Part shown: positions 21,798 to 30,487 of the stretch, one piece after another | Position numbering within the stretch: the first letter of the stretch is position 1 | Layout of the letters: each line of letters opens with the position of its first letter | From: Schoenoplectus triqueter | Lineage: Eukaryota > Streptophyta > Magnoliopsida > Poales > Cyperaceae | Length of the DNA stretch: 36,951 bases | Assembly (NCBI GenBank): GCA_964058805.1 | Contig: CAXKVV010001631.1 | Location: 1 to 36,951 of the forward strand | Direction: 5' to 3' | Program-made: the position numbers and the translations under genes | Notes under the pieces: model-generated | Database searches by the model: none | Seen by the model: the letters and a program-made list of their open reading frames with translations, nothing else | What the model was told of the DNA's origin: nothing

Positions 21798-22076
21798 TGT
21801 TATAATATTAATGATAGATGTTTTACCTCCTCCACCTCCTCTCATTCCTCCACCTCCTCCCATAATAATAGAAGTTTTTCATTCTCTTCACCTTCTCCTT
21901 AACTCTAGATTTAATTTTGTATTAATTTTCTCTTTTATTACATGATGTTTCTCTAGCCTATAAATAGAGGCTTGTATGTTGTTGATGGTAATATAAAAAA
22001 AATCTCTATATGAGATAATATAGAAATAAGATTTTAGCCTCTCACAATTTTTGTCTTCTATCTTTATTTTATAACA
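21798..22076 (+). repeat. 3' LTR of the copia element (279 bp)
   Basis: It is identical to the 5' LTR except for one T/C difference and 18 extra bases (TCTCATTCCTCCACCTCC). It ends TATAACA, followed by the GACTA target duplication. Confidence 0.95.
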
Positions 22077-22132
22077 GACTAATTTTTTATTCTTCATAAA
22101 TAGTAATAATGAGCTCTTTCTTCTTTCAAACA

Positions 22133-23220
22133 GATAGCTGATGTCCATAATTTCTTTTAAGATATAATTTTCATCATAAATATCATACATAGGTATACTA
22201 AGAGAAATGATTAGCTATTAACAAAATAAGCTGAAGAAATTGCACATGAAGTTGAATTTGAAGAACTTGATACTAGATTGAATTCTCACTACAAAATAAT
22301 TTATAGCTCAACAAGAATGTTTGGTGCTATAATTTCAGTTTTATAAAGTTTAGTAAATGATCATTCATTCTCATATTATGTTAGAAGAGATGCTAGTATT
22401 TATCTCAAGAAGTTTAACTCATTTGGTTTCATATTTATTCTGTATCTAATGAAAGATATTATGGTGATTACTAATACATTGTGTTAAGCTTTGCAACAAA
22501 GTCATTGGATATTTCAAATGCTTTACATTTTGTTTCAACCGTAAAAGTGTAACTTCAAAAGATGATGGATGAGAGCCTTTTTTAGAGAAAATAAATTTAT
22601 TTTGTGTAAAGTATGAAATTGAGCTTCTTGATATGAATGTAGGTGTGACAACACTAAATCTCAATGAAATCATTATATAAAAAGAATATAAAATTGAGTT
22701 TTTTGATATGAATTGTTGGTATATCGACTTCACTAAATCTCAGAATAAGCAAGATAATAGAATAATGGAGCACTATTATCGAGTCAACATATTTATAACA
22801 ATAATAGATCAACAACTATAAGAATTGAATGCTCGATTCAACGAGTAATCAATGGAGTTGTTGATCCTTGTTGTTGTCTTAGATCTAGGAGAGTACAACT
22901 CCTTCAGTATCCATCCAGTTCTTCAAAATTTATCATCACTTGCTGATTTGACCCGTCAGTTGGTTGAAACTAACAAATTCACTATCTATCTAATGACTGA
23001 CGGGATATTATAATTAATTCTAACTCTTCTTGTCCTAGGTGCCTTTTCAGCCATGAAATTGGTCAAGATCAAATTTCAAAATAGAATGGGAGATGTTTTC
23101 TTCGAGATTACATGATTATCTATATTGAGAAGGAAATTACTGAGAGATTTAAATCTGATGAGATTATAAATTTGTATGACTTTTTGGGCAGTTGTAAACA
23201 AAAATTTAAATTACTAAAAA
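22133..23220 (+). pseudogene. hAT transposase pseudogene (TTF/ZMYM1-like), exon 2
   Basis: This is the continuation of the gene broken by the copia. After a likely splice acceptor (TTCTTTCAAACAG|ATAG) come HNFF, FIINI and NKAEEIAHEVEFEEL-like pieces in mixed frames, SSTRMFGAIISVL, NSFGFIFILYLMKDIMVITN, then EHYYRVNIF, ELNARFNE and SMELLILVVVLDLGEYNSFS. It ends with the hAT C-terminal dimerisation region: FSAMKLVKIKFQNRMGD (23041-23094), then after a frameshift IYIEKEITERFKSDEI and LYDFLG. Frameshifts and stops are numerous. Removing the copia and one GACTA leaves an intron of about 109 bp. Confidence 0.72.
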
Positions 23221-23337
23221 TATTTTTTTATCAAAATATTCAAATTTAATAAAAACTTGACTTATCTTTGTTGAACTATGTTTATAAAAAATTGTTGCCT
23301 TTTATTTTATTAGCATGTAGTATTTTTATATTAACAA

Positions 23338-24756
23338 CACTATTATAAAAAAGCTTTAGAAACATCTAATTAGTATCAGTTATATGAATAATCATTTCTA
23401 AAAGAGGGTAGTGACTAGGGGTGTCAATTTTTTATCCGACTCGACTCGAACCTGACCCGACCCGACATGACTCGAAAATAAATGGGTCGGGTATGGGTTT
23501 AATTTTTTTGATCCGAATCGGGTCTGTTCGGGTTCGGGTCAACCCGATCCGACCCAATTAATTATATTTTTTGAAGTAATTTTATGATTTAGTACTAATT
23601 AAATCTTAAATATATACTAATTATACACTAATTAATATTTTAATACTTAAAATTATATAAAAATAATAAATAAATAATGAATTATTTTATACGGATCGAG
23701 TCGGATCGATCCGTGACCCGTCGGGTTGGGTATGGGTCAAAAAATTTTGACCCAAATTTAATCGGGTCGGGTCAAAAAAATAATAAAATAAGATGACCCG
23801 ACCCGACTTGACCCATTGACACCCCTAATAGGGACATTATCAAAAATCTGATAAAACATTAAGTAATTGTTATTTAATCCCCCACTTCTACTTCATCTTT
23901 CTCTTTCATTCTATTTTAAAACACTCGTAAAAATGAAGATAAGATATAAAATAAAAAATTAAAATTCGACCATTTCAACCTCAAAAGTCATAAAATTTGA
24001 TAGATAATTCCGATTGAGACGTTCTATTCGACCATGAAAAGCTTGCGAGTAGATCTACATATTAATCGTTATCACTGTTATGATAATTTTATGAGCTAAA
24101 AAATTCATATGATGTATCAAAAACACATTTTAAGTTTTTATTTGGTTTTTGTTATTTCTATTTTTTTAGATTTTTTAAAAATTATATAGATTTTTGTATT
24201 ATTTGAATAAATAATATATATTATTGAAATATATTTTTCTATTAAAAGATATAATTAAAAACTTATGTTATTTAAAAAGCATTATGCTATTAAAAGTATA
24301 AAACATATTTAAAAGATAGGAATGAAGACATTAAAAGAGGTACTCTTACAGTAAAAAAGAAGAGAAAAGTAATAAACACATTGTTATTGAAAAAGTGAAA
24401 ACACTTTGAACATCGATTTTTAGCACAAAATCGGTCCTAAAAGATCGTTACATCGATTTTAAGTAATAATAGGCGCTAAAGGTAAATATTAAAACCTTTA
24501 GAATTAATTTTTAGTTAATAATAGGTTTTAAAGAGATATTTAGAAAAGATTTTTAGTTAATAGCCAACTCTAAAGATATATTTAGAATAATTTTTTAATT
24601 AAAAATTGATTCTAAATGTTTTCTCAAACACATTTTCAGAATTATTTTTAGCACCGATTTTTAGAACTTTAAGCAATTTCAGACTTTAGAATGGATTATA
24701 TAATCAATGCTAAATCTTTTACATAATCAGTTGAAATTTATTTATTTTTGATAGTG
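23338..24756. mobile_element. CACTA element 2, non-autonomous
   Basis: The left end reads CACTATTATAAAAAAG; the right end reversed reads CACTATCAAAAATAAATAAA. It is flanked by the direct repeat CAA (23335-23337 and 24757-24759). Subterminal repeats such as TTTTTAGCAC and ATCGGTCCTAAAAG are present. The reversed right end aligns with the left end of the CACTA at 9760 (TTTAGCATTGATTATATAAT versus TTTAGCATCAATTATACAAC). No transposase was found. A GGGTCGG-rich element is nested at 23418-23825. Confidence 0.78.
23418..23825. mobile_element. GGGTCGG-rich MITE-like element nested in CACTA 2
   Basis: The terminal inverted repeats are GGGGTGTCAA and TTGACACCCC. Both sides are dense in CGGGTCGG/CCGACCCG motifs around an AT-rich centre. 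Relatives or fragments occur at about 12985-13316, 13750-13879, 26106-26230, 27740-27870 and 29697-29940. The flanking trinucleotides CTA and TAA do not match, so the target duplication is unresolved. Confidence 0.65.
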
Positions 24757-24855
24757 CAAGTTGTGATATAATTATTTTATCATATTATTTATTATTGTCA
24801 ACTTTTTTAGGCAGATCTCGGCCCCTAACTAAAATACTATCTCTATTCCTGTAAA

Positions 24856-25320
24856 CTAATTATATACCGGCGCGTTGCAGCAGAATTTTTTATTTAAACA
24901 TTAAAATATTATAAGATAAAAAAAATTCACATTTATTTAATATTAAATTATAAATTCACCAAATTATAGAAAAAAACATATAATAAATATTATATTTAAT
25001 CTTGAATGAGATTTTTGCACAATATGAGTTAATAATTCATGATTTTTATGGCAAGAAAAGTAAATTATTCTAACATATATTATCACCATTAATTTCTTAC
25101 CAAATTTACACAAGGTTGCTAAATAAAAAAATAAAAATTATGGAAATAATAGTATATAAGAGAAAGAAATGGAGAGAAAGAGGGGATCAATGGACGCGAT
25201 CACATACGTTCGATCAATCAATAATAAATATTATCCATCTAATTGAGGGATAAAATGGGTATAATAAAAATTTACCATGACAAAAAATGGACCCTCTAAT
25301 CCTTAGATACTTTATATAAT
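24856..25320 (-). mobile_element. Helitron-like element, copy 2 (5' end truncated)
   Basis: On the minus strand it ends with the hairpin region CTGCTGCAACGCGCCGGTAT and ATAATTAG, a mutated CTAG, followed by T. The body is nearly identical to the neighbour at 25323-25799. Its 5' end stops at TTATATAAAGTATC without TCTATACTA, apparently because the neighbour inserted there. Confidence 0.62.
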
Positions 25321-25322
25321 AA

Positions 25323-25799
25323 CTAGCTATATACCCGCGCGTTGCAGCGGAATTTTTTATTTAAATATTAAAATATTATAAGATAAAAAATTCACATTTA
25401 TTTAATATTAAATTATAAATTCACCAAATTATAGAGAAAACATATAATAAAAACTATTTAATCTTGGATGAGATTTTTGCACAATATGAGTTAATGATTC
25501 ATGATTTTTATGGCAAGAAAAGTAAATTATTCTAACATATATTATCACCATTAATTTCTTACCAAATATGCACAAGGTTGCTAAATAAAAAAAATAAAAA
25601 TTATGGAAATAATAGTATATAGGGGAAAGAAATGGAGAGGGAAAAGGGATCAATGGACGCGATCACATACGTTCGATCAACCAACAATAAATATTATCCG
25701 TCTAATTGAGGATAAAATGGATATAATAAAAATTTACCATGATAAAAAATAGATCCTCCAATTCTTAGATGTTTTATATAATTTATATAATAGTATAGA
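25323..25799 (-). mobile_element. Helitron-like element, copy 3
   Basis: The minus strand starts TCTATACTATTATATAAA and ends CCGCTGCAACGCGCGGGTAT, then ATAGCTAG. The flanking bases are A before and T after. The GC-rich short hairpin (CCGC/GCGG) about 10 nt before CTAG is a Helitron 3' feature. No Rep/helicase is encoded, so it is non-autonomous. The ORF at 25429-25653 is incidental. Confidence 0.68.
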
Positions 25800-26359
25800 T
25801 ATAGATCACCGCGCGCAATTACTTAAACAGCTAGTCAACAACGGCAAGCAAAACTAATGCTTCCACGAGTACACTAGCAAATTTCAAACATATATTTCGT
25901 ATCGGATATTCATAGAAATTGTTTCTGTTGGCTTGTCTGATGATCATTCGATCTTTATTTCCTATAAGAAATCTTTATTTGAGTTTTATACCTTCAATCC
26001 ATTGATTAACAACAACAAAAAAAAAAACATGAAGATGAAGGTCAAGCTATGGATTAATTCCCATAATTGAAAACTCTCAATTAATCTGAATTTCAAATTA
26101 GTCGATAGGGTTGTCAAGTTGCCAGGTCAGGGTCGGATTAGGTTATTATTATTTTATTATTATTTTGTATTGATCCAATTTGACTCTTTTAAAATCGCAC
26201 CAATTTTTTTTCGATCTGACCATAATAAAATAATTAAAAATATATTATTCATTTTTATATATTTGAAGTAACTTATACATAATAATTTTTTTATTTTATT
26301 ATTTTATAAAATATATTTGAATTTAATAAGTTTCTTTGAGACATTTATATAGGATCCTA
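25800..26359. other. Unassigned spacer
   Basis: No gene. At 26106-26230, GGGTTGTCAAGTTGCCAGGT, continuing CAGGGTCGG, looks like an eroded end of the GGGTCGG-rich family. Confidence 0.45.
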
Positions 26360-27576
26360 TGAAAATTTTAAGAAATACAAGTATCGATGATCAAGACTGA
26401 TGGAATAGCTTCATTGAAGACAGAATTATAATCATATAGAAGTATAATTCAGAATTTTATGTTTATATATAATTAAGTTTGCAAGGAAAAATATTTTTGC
26501 CGTAATAAATCATTATAATGGTTACTCAACCGTTATAACTTTTTATAATTCTACACTCAATATGTTCCAAATTTTTTGAAGGCAGAGATATCATAAAATT
26601 AACAGAGTGTATCGTTATGTAATGGTAAATATAAAACATTAGCGCTTCATAACGTTTAACGATTTACTCAATCATTATAACTTCTCTGAAGTACAAAAGA
26701 TCTTGTCAGAGTCTGGTCAATCTAGTCAATCGTTGTCAATGTTTTATAAAATGTTCAACGTTTTATCTTATCGTATAACGATTCAGTACATATATTATGA
26801 ATCGTTATAATGATACAAAAAAGTTCTAAAAAGAGGTATTCTTATAATCTCAAGATTCAATACTACGAAATGTTATAAGATTCTGAAATCGTTATAATGA
26901 TTTTCGTCGCAAAAAGAACAACTGCTTTCTGTTATAAACTCTTTTTAAGATGATGTTTTGGAATTGCTCAAACCAATCAACTACCTTATAATCTCTAGTA
27001 ATCTGAGCAATTAATCAAAGCACTCAAATAGATCTTATAATCTTCCCTTCCAAACACCAAAAAATAAGACTTTGAATCCAGCCATATTAGAAATTTCTTG
27101 TAATCTTTTCTAGGCGGCGTTTAAGCTCTAATCTTTTAGATTTGACTCAAATTTTCCTTTTAACTTCTAGATGACTTTTCTGAGCCTTAAGTGCTTATTG
27201 TTATTCTTTATTTTGTAGTTTATTTTTAGTTTTCTTGTACTTATCTTGTGAAGAAGCTAAACCTTCTAATTTTAAAATTTTTTTGTCAATAAAATAACGT
27301 CCCATTTATGGGACGAGACCCGAAAACGTAGATTTCATAACCGAACTCTATTAACATATCATGTCTTCTTTATAATTTCTGTATTAGCATCTTTTATACT
27401 TCGTTATATTTTATTGTAGTCGATTGTATCAATTGCTCTTTTGATAATTGATATTTGGTTGAATTCTCATAGCATATCTTTATTTATATCTAGTAGTTGA
27501 AAGGTTTGTGAATTCTCTCTTGATCTTTTATAAGTGAAATTCTTGTGTGAATTTGTAATAAACTTGCTATTCATCA
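26360..27576. repeat. Candidate solo LTR (about 1.2 kb)
   Basis: The segment starts TGAAAATTTT and ends TTCATCA, and is flanked by TCCTA (26355-26359) and ACCTA (27577-27581), a one-mismatch 5-bp duplication. The first half has repeated ACTCAACCGTTATAACTT-like motifs (26524 and 26666) and several CGTTATAATGATT variants, resembling U3 enhancer repeats. An AATAAA signal lies near 27287-27294. There is no coding sequence. The boundaries rest on weak evidence. Confidence 0.35.
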
Positions 27577-28937
27577 ACCTAGTCTTTCTCTATATTATTT
27601 AGAATAGTGTAAACTTATATTTTCAGTAAATACCATCATAAATCACCTTAAAATATCGACTAACTAATGTATAATTAATCTTTATTAGTATATATATAAT
27701 TTTTATTTAGTGTTAACTCTGAAAATAAATCATCTAAAAAATATAATTAAATGGGCCAATCGGGTCGGATCGATTTGTATCCGACTTGATCCGTGACAGT
27801 TTGTAAAATCTTAATCCATATATAATCCAATTTTCTCAAATCTGATCAGGTTGACCGTTGACCCATATAGTTAACAATATTTCTTCTTATCAATTTCACA
27901 TTATAACGATGATAATGTTATTCCAAGAAATACCAATATACATGTTCTTATTTGATATTCTATTTTTTATTTAGCATAACTTGATTTTTTTTGGAGAGGG
28001 ACTCTAAGGTGCATGAATTTATAAATAGACCGCGGGTTACCACTTTAGACTGTTTTTTCACATTAAAAGATGACTTATTTAGATATTAAAATGAATATTT
28101 GGTAGTTGGTTGGTGGAGGCAACCCCACAACTGGAAATAGAATTGCAAGCGTGTTAGCAAATAACGCTATTTTTGCCACGTGTTGCCAATTAAGAGAAAC
28201 ACATCACAATCAAGTTATAATTACACAACCTCGTTAGAAAAAGCAAAAAGGTTCAGATTCAAATCAAGTAGCTTCGTGCAAAAAGTTATTAGTCATGAGG
28301 CCATTTCCTGTTTGAATCAAAGTTTTTTTTTTTTTTTACTTTTTGAACTGTTTCTACTTCATTGATTAGTCGTCAAAACTCATTTACTTTGACATGTACA
28401 TTTCCATATTTTTCCCATCTAAATCGTATGTAAAACTTTTACAACAAGGATTGCATTTATGCCTTTTTTTACTTTTAACGACCTCTTGAACAATTACACT
28501 TGGCTAGTTGAGGTCCTTAAGGACCTCCCTATACCTCTCGTGAAAGAAAATACAATGAAAACAATGACAAGGATTTATTGGTTGCATGCACTTAAGATCA
28601 GTGGGGCTGACAGAGAGCACTATTGTTTGTTCCTTGTAGGAGAAAATTACTTTGACTAATGCACGGATGTAAGTAACAGCCCCTTCTATTTTAAATTGCT
28701 CATCTCCTTTTTGGGACCAATTTTGAATGAACGAAACAGTAGTGCGCGGACCCTTAGAGCCGAAATACCATTTTGACGGGCGAAATTAAAGGCTCCGAAT
28801 CAGCCACCTTTAGAGAAGCAGAGTTCGACAAATTTCGAATTGGAGAAGGAAATGGAAATGTGGAATATTTTTTCCTTGTAGAGAAAGGGAAGCGTTATTT
28901 TAAGAGCAATAATTACGGTATTGAGAATTTTGTTTTC

Positions 28938-29051
28938 AATATTATAATTATTATTTTTAAAATAGCGTAACCGATATGTTATTTTAAAAATAATAATTTT
29001 AATATTAAAAGCAGAACTCTTAATATTATAATTATTGTTTTTAAAATAGTG
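28938..29051. repeat. 29-bp inverted repeat plus a third direct copy
   Basis: The arm 28938-28966 (AATATTATAATTATTATTTT, ending AAATAGC) pairs with 28978-29006 with two mismatches across an 11-nt spacer. A third copy in the first orientation lies at 29022-29051. Confidence 0.75.
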
Positions 29052-29696
29052 TCACCCGTAGAGAAATATATTGTTCAAAGTTTTGAAGGGTATTGATAAT
29101 ATAATTAAGCAATTGAGTAGCCACTAATTAAATCAATACGAGGGATCGTGGTCACTTGACAAAGCTCATCGTCTTTACAATCTTAATAATGAAATTTCAA
29201 ATAGCTTTGAAAATTTCTTTAAAATAAAAAATATTTATAGATATATTTTCGAAGTTATAGATTAATTATATTTCAAATTTTGAATAATTTATGTGTTGTT
29301 TAATAATTTATCAATGAAATCAAATTTGAATTTAATGATCTTCCATAATCTATCAAACAATACTTATATTATATGAAAGTTGAAACATCATCAATCTATA
29401 ATTCAATGTTTCAATAAGTACATTTTTACTTTTATATTTTCTTAAAATACTCAATCTTGTTTTAGATCTCACTTTCTAGATTGTTAATATAGACATTTTC
29501 AAGTATTAAGTCAGCTTAAATCAATAAATTAATGAGATTGAAGAAGTTGGATTGATTCGGCATCAAGCGGGATGCCTTTTTGTTTGAATCCGGATTGTTG
29601 CATCTTTCTAAGACACATAAAAGACTTGATTTTGATTAGCATTTTTTATTTGATTTGAATCAAAATGATTTGAGAATAAATTTAAGAGTTTTTTGA

Positions 29697-29940
29697 GACC
29701 AATCAGATATGGATCGACCAGATCCGATCCATCTAATTGTATTATTTTATTTATTTATGATTTAGTTCTAATCAGAGCTTATATATACTAATTAAGATTA
29801 ATTATATTAAATAATATTAAATAGCTTATAAATATATAAAAATAATAATAAGCTCCTAATATCTGATCGGGATGAAAACAAGTATTTATTTTTCGAGAAC
29901 AGGATAAAAGTCCGATTGGACAGGATCGGGCATGAAACAA
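29697..29940. repeat. Eroded GGGTCGG-family element
   Basis: The centre shares TTTATGATTTAGTTCTAATC and ATATACTAATTAAGATTAAT with the centre of the element at 23418-23825. The ends retain GGATCGACCAGATCCGATCC and GACAGGATCGGG but no clean termini. Confidence 0.5.
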
Positions 29941-30003
29941 AAAGAAAAGAGCTTTCACACCATGTCAAATCATAGTAATATATTTCGGTAATAAATTACT
30001 AAG

Positions 30004-30277
30004 TGTTATAAAATAAAGATAGAAAATAAAAGTTGTGAGAGGTTAAAATCTTATTTCTATATTATCTCAACTAGAGATTTATATCACCATCAACAATATA
30101 CAAGCCTCTATTTATATGCTAGAGAAATATCATGTAATAAAAGAGAAAATTAATACAAAATTAAATCTAAAATTAAGGAGAAGGTGAAGAGAATGAAAAA
30201 CTTCTATCATTATGGGAGGAGGTGGAGGAATGAGAGAAGGTGGAGGAGATGAAACATCTATCATTAATTTTATAACA
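30004..30277 (-). repeat. 3' LTR of the minus-strand copia (274 bp)
   Basis: It reads TGTTATAAAATTAATGATAG on the minus strand and TGTTATAAAATAAAGATAG on the plus strand, so both ends are TG...CA. It carries the long form of the CCTCCACCTCC tract and a TATAAATA box at 30109-30116. Confidence 0.92.
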
Positions 30278-30345
30278 CTCCCGTTTAGATATTTCGCCTT
30301 ATATTATACATTATTAATATTCTACTACTGGACAAATATTAAATT

Positions 30346-30393
30346 TTGGTACTTCAGGACCAACTGGATTAACTGATATTTCTGGATCAGTTA
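30346..30393 (-). other. Conserved 3' hairpins in the sister copia
   Basis: On the minus strand: TAACTGAT-CCAGAAAT-ATCAGTTA (30370-30393, perfect 8-bp stem) and TTGGT-CCTGAAGT-ACCAA (30346-30363, perfect 5-bp stem where the first copy has a G-U pair). The third hairpin (about 30315-30340) keeps AATATT arms and the CCAGTAGT loop but has an inner mismatch. Confidence 0.7.
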
Positions 30394-30468
30394 TGTTGCC
30401 TCATTAAAAACCTTACTAAGAAAACCCAATGAGACAAAACTTAGTGAAGGAAAAAAAAATGCAACGTG

Positions 30469-30482
30469 TATAATACTCCCCC
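30469..30482 (-). other. Upstream PPT/LTR-junction copy in the sister copia
   Basis: GGGGGAGTATTATA on the minus strand follows the pol stop, identical to 21592-21605. The true polypurine tract before the LTR is altered here to AAACGGGAG (30278-30286). Confidence 0.65.
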
Positions 30483-30487
30483 TCATT

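Larger units (their letters stand above)
17139..22076 (+). mobile_element. Complete Ty1/copia LTR retrotransposon, defective
   Basis: Two LTRs (17139-17399 and 21798-22076) begin TGTTATAATATT and end TATAACA, and are flanked by the 5-bp repeat GACTA (17134-17138 and 22077-22081). Internal order is primer-binding-like site, hairpin-rich leader, gag, protease, integrase, truncated reverse transcriptase joined to the end of RNase H, hairpins, polypurine tract. Integrase before reverse transcriptase defines Ty1/copia. The LTRs differ by one substitution and an 18-bp indel, pointing to recent insertion, yet gag and pol contain several stops, a frameshift and an internal deletion. It lies in the presumed intron of a hAT transposase pseudogene. 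Confidence 0.95.
27582..30003. other. Unassigned AT-rich region with repeat fragments
   Basis: The segment 27740-27870 (CAATCGGGTCGGATCGATTT ... GACCGTTGACCC) is another eroded GGGTCGG-type piece. ORFs at 28180-28365, 28459-28659 and 28773-28970 are not recognised. The patch 28690-28860 is somewhat less AT-rich but matches no family I know. Confidence 0.45.
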
